A DNA stretch of 64,000 nucleotides from Entophlyctis helioformis (GCA_025526915.1 JAHLKH010000057.1:1-64000), one strand, 5' to 3'. Counted from the first letter of the stretch, positions 46,901-59,100 are shown. Program-made: numbers and translations. Notes: a model not told the origin generated them from the sequence alone.

Positions 46901-47345
46901 CCTACTCTCAGCAACCAGGAAGGCCACGTACAAGAAGAACCGCAAAAAGGAAGCTGCAGATGCTGTGATCAACAAGACCATTGACAACAACAAGGAGAGT
47001 GCACGCCGGCAAGACCGCCAGACTGAAACAGCTGCATCAGAGAGTGACAAGACGTAAGTTGTGTATGCCACACTGCAATACTTGAAGATGCTTGCTGACA
47101 TGCATGTTATGCCACAGATGGGTTGCTGGGAGTCGATTTGCACTGCATCTGCAGCTCGAAAAGCTGGGCCGCACAATCACAGGATGGTTCATGACACTCG
47201 CTGCAGCCATCAATGGCAAAGTGCAACAAGCCAAGGGGAATGCATCTGATCAACACAATGAGGACGTGCTGGATCAACATGGAGAGGACATGCCTGACCA
47301 TCCTGGCATGCGAGTGCTTCTGAAGGTAAGTGGCAGGATTGCCAT

Positions 47346-47346
47346 T

Positions 47347-47381
<35 letters not shown>

Positions 47382-47406
47382 CCATTCTGCCTGCCTGCCT
47401 GCCTGC
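47346..47406 (+). repeat. TGCC tetranucleotide repeat in an intron
   Basis: About 15 units of TGCC with one interruption (GCCATTC), lying between the exon ending near 47323 and the one opening near 47450 in the transposon gene. Confidence 0.85.
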
Positions 47407-48784
47407 ATGGCTTTGCATGTACTGACTTGCAGGCTGGCATGGTGTGCAGGACATGTTGTCAAGTCACCTGCAGAGTGCCCCAGTCTTTGGTGTTCATGCA
47501 AGCAGGTTGCCGATGGGTTGGACACACTGCCAACTCATCGAGGACATCATCGCGCGGATCTACTCATTCACCGTCGGCATACGCCATGCTGGACTCATTG
47601 TAATCGGTGCCATCCTGGAGGAGCTTCTTGATCTGAACCCGGACATGCCACTTCCCCCAATGTACCACATATACGAGTGGACCCATGGAGAGCAGAGCGG
47701 GCATTGCTTTCTGAGTCTTGATAGCCTCAAGGACCTCGACGACATTGGCAACGCACTCATGGCCGGCCCATGCATCCTCGAGACAGACATTACTGCGCAT
47801 GCGATGTACGGCCCAAGTCAGTACAGTCGCAAGGGCAAGCTCCCTTCGTTTGGGTCACCAGTGCGACTATCAGCAGGAACGACACTCAAGCTTTGTCTCT
47901 TTGAGAAGCCTGACGAGCCAAAGACGCACAAGACGCCAAAGACGCAAAAGATGCCCAAGAAGCCAGCAGCCCCAGCAGCACCAGCAGCACCAGCAGCACC
48001 AGCAGCACCAGCAGTGCCGACACCCAATGACTTGCTGTCGATGCTCATCACCAGCAAGTCTGCTGGCCAGACATCTGTAGCCTGCATCCTGCAGCACCTC
48101 TCATTTGTCCTTACAGGCGAGCAGATGGCCAAGCCACGGGTGGATATGCTCATGCTCAACGCATGGCTTGTTACGTTTATGCAGCTCATGATCCACCGCA
48201 GCTGGACGCTGGCCAGCATGACCGACCAAGCTGCACCACCAGCCGACACGATCAAGGCTGACATGGACACTGGCGATGCGCAACAGGCAGGCACAATGCG
48301 GACCACCACACAGAAGGCCGAGATGAAGGCAGGCGCACGTCGACCGGCCAAGAAGCAGCAGACTCGTGTGCGGCATCTAGACATGTGGTGGGCAAGCTTG
48401 CTCCCAGCCGATGCACAGCAGGCCGACACACAGCAGGCAGCTGTGCCATACAGGCTTGTCAACACCTTGTGCGGGCTTGCAACCACTCAGATCTTCAGCA
48501 ACCTGGCAAGGGAGTTGAGCAGCACACTCGCTACACACTTTATCTCAAGCCGGTCGAAGCTTGTGTCGATTGCGGCCCACTGTGCGATGCCCACTGCAAC
48601 TTCCGAGCAGATTGCAGCATGGGTCAATGCCATGTTCAAGCCAGTCAAGACTACCAAGGTCGCCAAGCGCACTGCTGCCATGGACACTACATCCAGCCTA
48701 CCGACACGCAAGAGAGCAAGGTGCAAGGGGCCCATCAACAACCAAGAGAGTGTGGACGCCACCCAGGACGCTGCCCAGGATGTC

Positions 48785-48788
48785 GCTC
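48785..48788. repeat. Target-site duplication GCTC, left copy
   Basis: GCTC precedes the 5' LTR and recurs at 59253-59256 after the 3' LTR. Removing the element and one copy gives an uninterrupted reading frame (QDVA then PPALSLKRTA). Confidence 0.75.
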
Positions 48789-48904
48789 TGTCAACGGCCC
48801 GTATCCACGGTCGTTGGGTTCTTATGGCGTTTCGGTGTTTTACTAGAATCTTAACTTAACGATTGAAATCTACTACTACCAGCCCTCGTTCTGGAACTTT
48901 CATT
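48789..48904 (+). repeat. 5' LTR, 116 bp
   Basis: Starts TGTCAACGG and ends CTTTCATT; matches 59137-59252 throughout by eye. Unusually short for a Ty3-type LTR. The LTR 3' boundary could shift by one or two bases. Confidence 0.85.
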
Positions 48905-48972
48905 GATCCAACTTCTCAGGAACCGAACCAAGCACCCCACAGTGCTACAGTCTGACAACAACAACAAGCGAA

Positions 48973-50953
48973 ATGGACAACGACAACGGAAATGGCGACG
49001 TAGGTGGCACGGGCCGCCCCAACCGGTACGAAGCCGGCCACGATCCCAACGGTACGGACGAGAGCGAGACGACCATCACGATCCCCGCCAGCCTGCGCGA
49101 GGCAGTTGAGACTTTCCTGTCGGCCCAAAAGGAGGGGGGAGCCTCATCCACGGCAGGTGGCCCCATGATGAGTGGATCCACGATGGCCATCCCCACGGCG
49201 GCCAACCCCAACGACGCTCCATGCCACCACGGCCCTCGCTGCAGCACCGGTGCAAACAATGGCGCGTCTTGACCAAACGCAGGAGCACCAGGAGGACGTG
49301 GAGATGGCAGGAAAGGCGGCCAGGAAGGCAGCCAGGAAGGCAGCCAGGAAGGCAGCCAAGAAGGTGGCCATGGAGACGGTCAACGAGGAGACCAGGGCAG
49401 CGAGCGCGAAGGCAGCCAGGAAGGCGGCCAAGGAGGCGACCAGGAAGGCAACCATGGCAGCGGCCAAGAAGGCAGTCCAGGACGCCAGCGCCGCCAAAGT
49501 CACGGCGCGCGCAGCCAATGCGGCACTCGTGGCACTGCACCAGAGCGAGTCATCGGACGAGTCGGACCCAGGCAGCGTTACCACGCCGCTACGCCAGCGC
49601 AGGGACACCTTGGAGACCTGGCGCCCACTCGACAACCTGGACGAGTCGGGACCATCGGCCCTCCGCATTGCTCGCGACAAAGCCAACGACTACATCATCG
49701 GAGTTGGGCAGAGTGCGATGTCAAGCCGCCAGATAGCGCGTCTCGCGGAGTTTGTCAAAGCCACGGCCTTCGTCACAGCGGCCCCCTTCACGGACGCTGA
49801 GGCCCACCAGACCACCTGGACCGCTGAGCTCAACCAGATGAGGGCGAGGTGCATGGAAGCCGGCACCGACAGAGGCACAATCGACGCGACCAGCAAGGCC
49901 ATCGCGAGCATCGTCACAGCAGCCGCAATCGCCGACCTGAGACACGGCAGCAAGGCCACCAGCCGTAAGGACAGCCAGGAGACCCCAACGGAGCCAACCG
50001 CCAAGACAAACGGCAAGATCCCGGACATGGACAGGTCCAGGACACTGCTCGCAAACAAGTTTGGACTGGCCGCGACTGGGACCCCTCTCGCAGTGCGGCT
50101 TGTAAACACCATCGACGCGATCCGCACCTTCTGCCTGGACCTTGAGGATGTCAACATGGCCAAGGTAATCAGGCGACTCCAAGGCACAGTGCTCAGCATA
50201 GAGGCCAGGCGGAAGTTCCGGGCCCGCGTGGCGACCCTCACGCCGGCCAAGATGGCCCTCGTCGAATCGGACCTCGAGGCATTCATCGCAGAGCTCACGG
50301 ACGTCTTTGCCCCGGTACAACTCGCAGCCAAGGAATTGCGGGACGCGATCAGGAGCGTCAACGTAGACGACCAGCTGAACCTCGAAGAGACCCACTCGGC
50401 CCTGTCATCCTTGGTCGAGGCATGCATCCACCTCCAGACGCCGGAGTTTCCATTCAGCGACATCACGGACGCCTTTCAACGTTGCTACCAGCTTGTACCC
50501 AATTCGACCAACGATACCCTCATCTCGCTGGCGCTCAAGCAGAACCGCAAGTCCGGGGTCACCAAGGAGACGTGGTGGGACGAGGTGTCAGAGGCCGTCG
50601 CGTTCTGCGTCGGGGACCTCCCACACATGCGCGGCCGTGGCCCAGCCAGGCAGCCGGACAGCGGCGGTCAGAAGAGGTCGCGCTCCCGCTCACGCTCTCC
50701 CAAGTCCAGGCAAAATGCCAGCGCCAACACCTACACCAACACCAACACCAGCACCAACACCAACGTGAGACCCCGCAAGTTCATAGCAGGCTACTGCGAC
50801 AACTGTCTACTCCCGTTCCACCGTCGTGACGAATGCCCAGCGAAGTGGGACGCAATGCGCGTCAAGGCCAATGGAGAGGCCCGCAAGAACCCTCACCTGA
50901 ACTTGCCGACAAAGCAACCCGAGGAGTCCGACTGGTACGCCAAGTCGACCTGA
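48973..50953 (+). CDS. gag: Gag of the Ty3-like element
   Basis: The frame from ATG 48973 (MDNDNGNGDVGGTGRPNRYE) shifts near 49240-49260 into the long frame that ends at 50953. After the shift comes an Ala/Lys repeat (AGKAARKAARKAARKAAKK and variants, 49300-49480). A helical capsid-like region then carries KVIRRLQGTVLSIEARRKFR and later FSDITDAFQRCYQLVPNSTN. A basic Ser/Arg tract leads to a zinc knuckle CDNCLLPFHRRDEC (CX2CX4HX4C) near 50795-50840. The knuckle and position make the assignment firm. The shift may be an assembly error. Confidence 0.85.
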
Positions 50954-51450
50954 CGGGGTGGGCCGCAGACGCCAAGCAGCAGCACTCGCCCGACCGCTGC
51001 TCCGATCCTCGTTGTCTGCGATAGCCCTCCTCCTCTACCTCCGGAAACCGCCGAGCCACCGGCGCACCAATGCGCACCGCCTTCGGACCCACACACACAC
51101 CCGGACCGGCGGCCTCTCATACTGGCCCTCGACATCCTAAGCCCACCCGAGACCACACACGGGCGGCGGAAACGACTAAGGCACAGGCACGGCGGGATGG
51201 AGAGCCGTACCCCGCGCGATGACCAACCAGGCTCTGACAACGGAAGACCGAACCCCAGTAGCAGCGAGCGCTCCGGCCACCCTGATGCGAGAACCGCTGC
51301 AGCTGATGCGAGTCTGTCCCCTTTTGGAGAGGCGAGCCCTGGTGACTCAGGCAGCCAACCCGATTGGGAGGCGGACGAAGCGGACGCTGGAGGCAGGTGG
51401 GGCACAGGCCAGCCGGACTCTTGTGTAGATCTGGACCTCTCTCGATTGGT
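50954..51450 (+). other. Spacer between gag and the tandem repeats
   Basis: No recognised domain. The piece at 51287-51425 (ADASLSPFGEASPGDSGSQP) recurs in diverged form at 52118-52255, so the whole spacer plus repeats is probably an expansion inside the 5' part of pol. Confidence 0.5.
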
Positions 51451-52092
51451 GAGCACCGTTGCCGAGCAGGTGGCTGTGTGCCAACCAGTGCTGACAACCT
51501 CCTCCCCGATCTGGCTGCGAATGTTGCGTGCGCGTCTCGGGTGGTAGACCCGGACGACGCTGTGGATCCTGCTGCTCAGGTGCGCCTGTTGCCCAGGAGT
51601 CCTGTCCTTTCCGTGAGCACCGTTGCCGAGCAGGTGGCTGCGTGCCAACCAGTGCTGACAACCTCCTCCCGATCTGGCTGCGAATGTTGCGTGCGCGTCT
51701 CGGGTGGTAGACCCGGACGACGCTGTGGATCCTGCTGCTCAGGTGCGCCTGTTGCCCAGGAGTCCTGTCCTTTCCGGTGAGCACCGTTGCCGAGCAGGTG
51801 GCTGTGTGCCAACCAGTGCTGACAACCTCTCCCCGATCTGGCTGCGAATGTTGCGTGCGCGTCTCGGGTGGTAGACCCGGACGCGCTGTGGATCCTGCTG
51901 CTCAGGTGCGCCTGTTGCCCAGGAGTCCTGTCCTTTCCGGTGAGCACCGTTGCCGAGCAGGTGGCTGCGTGCCAACCAGTGCTGACAACCGTCGTCCCGA
52001 TCTGGCTGGAATGTTGCGTGCGCGTCTCGGGTGGTAGACCCGGACGACGCTGTGGATCCTGCTGCTCAGGTGCGCCTGTTGCCCAGGAGTCC
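51451..52092 (+). repeat. Four tandem ~164-bp repeats between gag and pol
   Basis: Units start GAGCACCGTTGCCGAGCAGG at 51451, 51615, 51779 and 51942 (periods 164, 164, 163); the last is cut at about 52092. Small indels between units change the reading frame from copy to copy, so the array is unlikely to be translated throughout. Confidence 0.9.
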
Positions 52093-52099
52093 GCCCCGA

Positions 52100-55000
52100 T
52101 CGGACCCGGACCGGCCTGTTGCGAGAACCGCTTCAGCTGATGCGAGTCTGCCCCCTTCTGGAGAAGCGTGCCCTGGTGACTCAGGCAGCCGACCCGTTCG
52201 GGAGGCGGATGAAGCGGACGCTGGAGGCAGGTGGGGCACAGGCCAGCCGGGCTCCCGTTCAGATCGCTTTGTTTCTAGCGCTGGCACTCGGCGGGGAGAC
52301 AGCCCCGGCCCAGCGGTTGCCCAGACCGCCACGACAGACCACGCGGCGGACATCCTGGCCGTCACGGTTGTGGCCACAACCGACCCCACATGGCCCGCAT
52401 CGACCGCCCCGGCCGAGGATTTGCTGTCGACAGCCCTCGGCTCCCTAGCACCACACACCGCGTCGACCGCGGACGTGACCGGTCTCGTCAACTCAGCCCC
52501 GACAAGCGTCGCATCCACACCAGAGGAGACCACACCCGCAGCGGACGCCAAGAAGGGAGATCCGTCCCCCGACACGCCGTTGCTCATCCATCAAGACTCA
52601 CTCAGTTCCAGCGACGCGGACGTCACGCCTATGGACGACAAGCCGACCCCAGCGATCGCGCAGGGGGTCTCGGCCACACCCATGCACCCGGCAGCGGCAG
52701 TGTTGGACAACGAAGTGCGCGCTCCGGATGCGTCGGTCTACTCAATCGCCGGCCCGTTGCCCGAAGCCGGGACAAGCCACAGCAGCGTCGACTCGTTCTG
52801 GAGCGACAGCGCATCAGCAACCTCGAGCTACACATCCGCGAGATCGGAATTTGGCGATTCGGATTCAACCCCGCGCAGCAAGGGCCACCGGTTGCGGCGG
52901 AAACGCAGGCAAACTGCCTGGTTGACCCAGCCGTCCTCGCCCAAAAAGAGAGAGTCGCACTCGAGCGGCCCCACGTCACACTCCGCATGGGACCAGCACG
53001 CCTCGCGGTGCAGATCGGGCCAGCAAAGGGCCGCCGCATGGTCGGCGCAATCGCGATCGTCGACTCAGGCTCTAGTGCGTCCGTGGTGTCCTTCCAGGTT
53101 TGCAAGGCGATTGGTGCACCCGTCCGGGAGCTGTTCAATGGCACGACGCTCACCGGCTTCGGCGGCACAGACGCAGTCACACCCCGGGGCACGTCACGCC
53201 TGACCATCAGGGTAGGCGACAGCACCACAACGATCGACGCGTTCGTGGTAGACCACCTCCCGCAGCTGTTGCTCCTCGGCACACCTTGGCTCAAAGGCGC
53301 CCAGGCCTTCGCCGACTTTGACAAGGAGACAATCACGTTCCATGGCGCCAGACGCCCGGCCAAGATGTCCCTACAGCGCGAAGACGGCCTCAAGTTCTCC
53401 TTCCCTCTCGTCACGGCTGAGAGAGTGACGATCAAGGCAGACCAGGTTGGCGACTACCGCATCAAGGTGACATTTCCCCGTGCGATGGCGCTGTTCCCGC
53501 TCAACAAGGAGGGCATTGCCCAGTCATCTCGCGACGTGATGGCCAGAAAGGGCATCACATTGGCCACAATGCCACTGGTCCCCCGGTCGACGGAACCCTT
53601 CGCGGCCGACATCCGGTTCCTCCCGCTGGACAAGGCATTGCCGGCGTTCGAACCGGACTGCATGCCTGCGGGCCGCAAGAAAGGCGCGACATTTGTCCTC
53701 CCGGCAGGCACGGTCGTGGGAACTTTTGCCCAGATCGAGTTCTCGGACTACCTGGTCATGCACGTCTCGGACGGCATGATGCCCCCGACACACTTGGAGA
53801 CACCGCAGGATGGACGCAGAGGCGACTCCGTCCCCGAGCTGCCCCAAGAATGGACAGACAACGACGGCTGGCCACCGGGGTATGCGCACAGCGACGACCA
53901 ACTCAAGAACATGTCTGCCGACCAGGTAACCCAGCTCAAGAGGTGCCTGCAGCGTTATCATCGTGCGTTCATCGTGGACAAGACCAAGATCGGCACGACG
54001 CACTTGGTCAAGGCCACCATCGACGTGCAAGGACACCCCCCGATCGCGGCGCTCAACCAGCGGCACAACCCGGTGCGCCGCGCGCAGGTGATTGAGCTCA
54101 CAGAGGACATGAAACGCCGCGACGTGATCGAGGAGTCGACCAGCCCATGGGCGTCGCCCATCGTGCTCGTACGCAAGTCGGACGGCAAGATTGCTTCTGT
54201 GTCGACTACCGACGGCTCAACGCGGTCACCAAGCCAGACTCGTTCCCCATGCCGCGCATCGACGACACCCTGGACGCGCTCGCAGGAAGCCAGTGGTTCA
54301 CCTCGCTCGACTTGGCGGCAGGCTACTGGCAGATCGAGATGGACGAGAAGGCCAAGGAGATGACGGCTTTGCCACGCCAACCGGCCTCTGGCAGTTCAAG
54401 AAGCTCCCCTTTGGCCTCCGCAATGCACCTAGCATCTTCAACCGCCTGATGGCCGGCGTGCTCCGTGGCTTGTGGTGGAAGTCGTGCCTTGTCTACCTGG
54501 ACGACATCATCGTGTTCTCCAAGACGTTCGAGGAGCATCTGGAGCACCTCGGCTGGGTACTAGAGCGGGTGCAAGACGCGGGGCTCACAATCAAGGGCTC
54601 GAAATGCGACTTGGCACAGCAAGAACTGATCTACCTGGGACACAAGGTGACACCCCAAGGCATCGCATGCGACCCCAAGAAGCTCGTTGGAATCGGCCAC
54701 TTCCCGGCCCCCACGGACGTCGGCGGCGTGCGCTCATGGCTCGGCGTCACGGGATACTACCGCCAGTTCATCGATGGATACACCGACCTGACAGCCCCGC
54801 TCACCAACCTGCTCAAGAAAGACGTTCCGTTCGTGTGGTCAGACGCATGCCAGACGTCGTTCGAGGCACTGAAGAAGGCGTTCACCTCGACACCTGTCCT
54901 CGCATACCCGGTCTGGGACCGGCCGTTTGTGCTACAGACCGATGCCAGCAACGCAGGCATCTCGGCGATCCTGGCACAGTACGGCGACGACGGATTCCCC

Positions 55001-57020
55001 CACATGATCGCGTGCAGCTCGCGGAAGCTTACAGAGACCGAGACTCGCTATCACATGACAGACAAGGAGGCGCTCGCGGTCATCTATGGCCTCGACAGCT
55101 ACCGCGCATACATCCTAGACTGGCCCCTGATCATCGAGACGGACCATGCCGCGCTGAAGTACGTGCAGACGCTGGGCGCTCAAAAGGGCGGCCGACTCGG
55201 CAGATGGGCGATCAAGATCGGCGAGTTCAACCCGGTCATCAAGCACGTGCGTGGTGTAGACAATCAGGCCGCGGATGCGCTTTCAAGGCAACCGGCAGAA
55301 CCTGCTCCCGAGACAACACCAGAGTACCTTCCTGCCGGCCCAGACTCACTCGGCCCGCCACCGCCGTTCCCGGCCCTCGAGGTCCCCATCCTGGCCGTCT
55401 CTGCAGACTCGACGACCTCAGTGGAGGTGCCGGCGACCTCTGGCACTACGGCTTGGCGCGAGCAACAGCAACGCGACCCGCTCTGCAAGTTCCTGTCAGC
55501 AGCAATCGCAGACCCGGCCCAGACAGCGGCGATGGCAAGACACCCGCGGACTTTCTGGGGGATCGGCGCACTGGACGAGAAGCTGACACGTGAGACGGCG
55601 GAGGCTTGCAAGCTCCTGCGCAAGGGCAAGTTTGCACTCGACCAGGACGGAATACTCTGCCGCGCGACGGACATTAGCTCAAGAGTGGACCCAGACACAG
55701 GGCTGCGGATCCCCACTCAAGAACCGTTCAACTGGATCGTAGTCCCGGCGTCGATGCGGCAGGCCGTCCTCCACAAGATGCACGACAGCCCGGTAGACGG
55801 CACCCACGTGGGACGCGACAAGTGTACAGCAAACACAGCGGCATCCTACTACTGGCCCAACATGATGCGCGACATCGCTCTCTACGTGCGCACCTGCGTA
55901 CCGTGCCAGCGGAGGAAAGGAGCCGAGCCGAAGCAACAGGGCCTCATGCACACGACCGACCCGCAGGGAGAGATCACCCGCCCAATGCAGCACTGCACAG
56001 CCGACGTCATCGGCCCGTTCCCCATCTCGCTCAAGGGCAACAGATACGCGCTGATCGTGGCATGTCACCTCACCAAATGGAAGATAGCGATCCCCATCGC
56101 AGACAAGGAGGCAACAACAGTCTGCCAGGCTCTCTACTACGGGGTCGTCACCCAGTTTGGCCCGATGAAGGTCCTGGTGACAGATCAAGGCAGCGAGTTC
56201 ACGTCCAAGGTCACTCGCCGCCTGGCACGGCGGCTACTGATCGACCAGCGATTCACGACGGCGTATCATCATCAGGCCGCCCACGGGGCAGAGCGTTTCA
56301 CCAAGTACCTCAAGGACGGGCTCAGCATCTTCACTCAGGGCGACTACCCGGCATGGGAACTGCCCATGCGATCCTTGGTCTACACGTACAACTGCTCCAA
56401 ACATGCGACCACCCAGTTCACCCCGTTCTACCTCATGCACGGCTTCCAGCCGCCGACGCTGACCCACCTCGACGGGGCGGACATGCAACCGGCGCTCAAG
56501 GAGGACGCGGTCAAGCACCGCCTGGACATGCTACGCGCACTGCATCTCGCGCGGGCTCTGGCCGCCAAGCACATCATGGATCGACAACAGCAGTGGGGCA
56601 CGAGGTACAACCAAGGCCGAAAGGACGCAACATTCGAAGTAGGCGATTTTGTCCGGGTCTGGGCTGACGCCCAGGGCCGACCAGGGCAACCCAAGAAGTT
56701 CCGAGACTCTTGGCGCCGCGAGTGCATAGTCATCGAGGTGCGGCCCCACTCCAACTACGTGGTCCAACCACTGGGAGACGATCAACAACCCCACGAAGGT
56801 GGCCCGCGCCGCGTGGTCAACATCAAGAAGCTCCGGCCATTCTTTGTTCGGCAGGAGGACCCCCAACAAGATTTGGAGATGGAGGATGCGTCGACGGTCA
56901 CGGGTAGCGCGCTGTCTTTGCTGACCCAGCCGACCACGGTGACAAGTGCAGCGGCCGACCACAGTTCGCACGATTCGACAGTGTCCACAGGGGAACTGGA
57001 GGTGGCAGGAGGCCTGCTGT
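52100..57020 (+). CDS. pol: Pol polyprotein of the Ty3-like element (PR-RT-RH-IN)
   Basis: The N-terminal Ser/Asp-rich part leads to a retropepsin ([12 protein letters not shown] and LLLLGTPWL, about 53055-53290). The RT has [48 protein letters not shown] and the YLDD box [13 protein letters not shown] (54190-54530). The RNase H shows [14 protein letters not shown] and [13 protein letters not shown]. The integrase has the HHCC zinc site ([11 protein letters not shown], then CVPCQRR) and DDE residues in [21 protein letters not shown] and [14 protein letters not shown]-like C-terminal module reads [13 protein letters not shown]. Frame changes near 52915, 54190 and 54367 are single-base. The stop at 57018-57020 is created by the nested insertion; the original tail is at 58964-59100. 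Confidence 0.92.
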
Positions 57021-57285
57021 AGTACTGGGCTGCCAGACGGACTTGCCGGCTGGTCTCGGGGCAGTGAGTATGCACGCAGGGGAACGGCGGGCAGACGACT
57101 ACTTCATTGGGAGGCAGCACAGACCTGGTCTCGGGGCAGTGAGTATGCACGCAGGGGAACGGCGGGCAGACGACTGCAAGAACGGGGGAAACCAGAGCGG
57201 CCGGTGCGGCCCGACAATGTCTGTCCGGTCACGTGGGTCACGTGGATCACGTGGATCACGTGACCGCGACCGAGCATCCGTTACA
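57018..57285 (-). repeat. LTR of the nested element (left)
   Basis: 268 bp, nearly identical to 58691-58958. It contains two tandem copies of a segment starting GTCTCGGGGCAGTGAGTATG (period about 72), and a CACGTG array at 57230-57262. Confidence 0.88.
57230..57262. promoter_or_regulatory. Four CACGTG E-boxes at 9-bp spacing in the nested LTR
   Basis: CACGTG at 57230, 57239, 57248 and 57257. The second LTR (about 58903-58935) repeats the array. Looks like a bHLH-factor binding array driving the element; function is inferred. Confidence 0.6.
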
Positions 57286-58690
57286 CTCCCCCCAGCGTAG
57301 ACAGCCACTCATAAGAAAGAAGAGTGGATGAACAGCGACTAAGAGGATGCATGGGCGTTGCACACACAAGAAGCAGAGGTGTGGGCAACAATGGACGCGA
57401 AGGACACAGGACGGGGAACCGTGCGCACAGAGCAACAAGGAGAGAGAGAGATGGAGTGGATGGAAGGGGAAGAGATGGAGAGATGGATTGGATGGAGGGG
57501 GGAGAGATGGAGAGGTGGCTTGGATGGAAGAGGGAAAGGTGGAGAGGTGGACAGATCAGGGCCGAGAGGGTGAACATGGTCAACAGACACATGAACAGGT
57601 GGACAAGCCGGATGGTGCGGCGATCAGGATGGAAAGGCAACAGCAGCTGCGAGATCGTGCCGGTGGTGACCGAGCTGACGTGCATGGCCGTGTTGGTGTA
57701 AGCTGATCCGAATGTGGTCAGAGCTGTACGGTGTAGGGTGGCGGCTGATGGCTGGTCAGGGACGCAGTGTGGGTTCAAGTGGCGATCCAAAAGGGATCCC
57801 ACCCCAGACTCCTCTCGCAAGAGGCACCGAGCATGGCCTGGATACCCGGTCCAGGAGCTGATGCTGAGCTACAGATGTGCAACGTGCTGGGGCCGGTGTC
57901 TGCAGGCTGCGGCCAATGGATGCTGATGCCGAGACCAATGGCGGCTGGGTGGCTGAGGCGGCTGATGCTGCCAAGGCCGAGGTGATGAACGCGCCCGTCG
58001 ACGAGAACATCGTGCTGCAGAAGCAGCGAGGCACAAGCCGATCCAGTGGTGGTTGATATGGCGGACAATGCAGCTGTGGCAGATGCAGGCCGTGCCGTGC
58101 TGAAGCGAATGCCGATACTGACGTGCTGATCCAGATGTGGTCAGGACTGATCGGCGTGGTTGTGGCGGCTGACGAAAGTTGCAGCGGTGCAGTTGAGGGT
58201 GTAAGTGGTGATCGACTGTGGATCCCGCCCCAACTCCTCTCACAGGAGGCACAGAGCATGCCTGGAGACAATGTCCAGAAGCAGATGCGGCGACAAGCAG
58301 GTGGAGCTGATGCTGGCGAGCGAGCTGATGCCGGCAGATATCGAACCATGCGACGGAAGGCAAGTGTGAGGCGGCTGTAAAGAGGCATTGGATGCCAGAG
58401 CCGGTGGGTGGATGACGACACTGCCCACTGCCAGCTGCTGACCAAGACGCATGAAAAAAAGTGCGCTGGTGCACAGCGGCAAGTGTCGACAAGCGGATGC
58501 CGCGAGAGCACAGGAGCGTTGAGACGAGGACGTCCAGTGTGCAAGACTCGAGGCGCAACTCCGCAGGGCCTGGGTGGCAAGACTGCCGACCGCCAGCAGG
58601 CCCTGGTTCCAGCCGAGGCAGCAGAGGCGGCGAGGATGTCCAGCCAAGCTCACCAATGCTGCCCCGACCGAAAAAAAGTTGGGTTCTTGC
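57286..58690. other. Interior of the nested element, no supported gene
   Basis: Holds a GGAGAGATGGA-type purine repeat (57440-57560) and two diverged copies of a roughly 280-base segment (about 57700-57990 and 58120-58400, both with CTCCTCTC..AGGAGGCAC.GAGCATG-like blocks). Open frames exist on both strands but have low-complexity, repeat-driven composition. Confidence 0.5.
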
Positions 58691-58958
58691 TGTAGCACTG
58701 GGCCTCCAGGCGGACTTGCCGGCTGGTCTCGGGGCAGTGAGTATGCACGCAGGGGAACGGCGGGCAGACGACTACTTCATTGGGAGGCAGCACAGACCTG
58801 GTCTCGGGGCAGTGAGTATGCACGCAGGGGAACGGCGGGCAGACGACTGCAAGAACGGGGGAAACCAGAGCGGCCGGTGCGGCCCGACAATGTCTGTCCG
58901 GTCACGTGGGTCACGTGGATCACGTGGATCACGTGACCGCGACCGAGCATCCGTTACA
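58691..58958 (-). repeat. LTR of the nested element (right)
   Basis: Matches 57018-57285 with a few substitutions near its left end. It ends CATCCGTTACA and is followed by the CCTGC target duplication. Confidence 0.88.
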
Positions 58959-58963
58959 CCTGC

Positions 58964-59100
58964 AGCCCATGGACCTCGGATTGATGCCTATATTGGACGA
59001 GGCGGAGCCCGCGGACGTCCGGCGGCGGAACCCGCCCCGAGCCGCGCGACGCGTCCGGGCCACAGATCCATACCCAATCAGGCGCTTCGGCGCCAATTAG
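58964..59100 (+). CDS. Pol C-terminal tail cut off by the nested element
   Basis: After removing the nested element and one CCTGC, the pol frame runs on without a break into QPMDLGLMPILDEAEPADVR and ends PYPIRRFGAN with TAG at 59098. This confirms the nested insertion site to the base. Confidence 0.75.

Larger units (their letters stand above)
43932..48788 (+). pseudogene. XPG/FEN1-like nuclease region, 5' part of the interrupted transposon gene
   Basis: The N terminus MGVPDWLRLLKEFGYVIV resembles XPG-family starts. After a Pro-rich linker (44200-44400) it reads SVIHVDALSIFYGPLRG (first Asp of a PIN/XPG fold), then VLQFHVDGRLAETGIKR. Exons joined by GTATGT..CTACAG and GTATTC..CCCAG give CDNESDVCIARKAA and AVIAGDSDLVVHC, the XPG-I acidic pairs, then SMAKNDYHDCYGA, like the asteroid-type helix-turn-helix. 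Further exons (from about 45337, 45842, 46280, 46400, 46713, 46893, 47118 and 47450) continue an unrecognised middle region. It includes a Lys/Thr-rich and Ala/Pro-repeat linker (PAAPAAPAAP near 47970-48010). The last codons before the insertion (QDVA) are in frame with the exon at 59253. Whether all exons form one protein is inferred. Confidence 0.65.
57018..58958 (-). mobile_element. Nested non-autonomous LTR element
   Basis: 268-bp direct repeats with TGTA..TACA ends, flanked by CCTGC target duplications (57013-57017 and 58959-58963). The interior of about 1.4 kb has no recognisable gag or pol. A CTGGGGGGAG purine tract abuts the LTR on the minus strand at 57286, so the element points antisense to its host. 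Read that way its LTR starts TGTAACGGATGC, as does the second LTR element at 61257, suggesting a related parent. Confidence 0.85.

Noticed and set aside
57756..58580. 274-codon minus-strand frame in the nested element
   Set aside because: Ser/Ala/Cys/Pro-rich, overlaps an internal duplication, and shows no gag, pol or other domain; probably chance.
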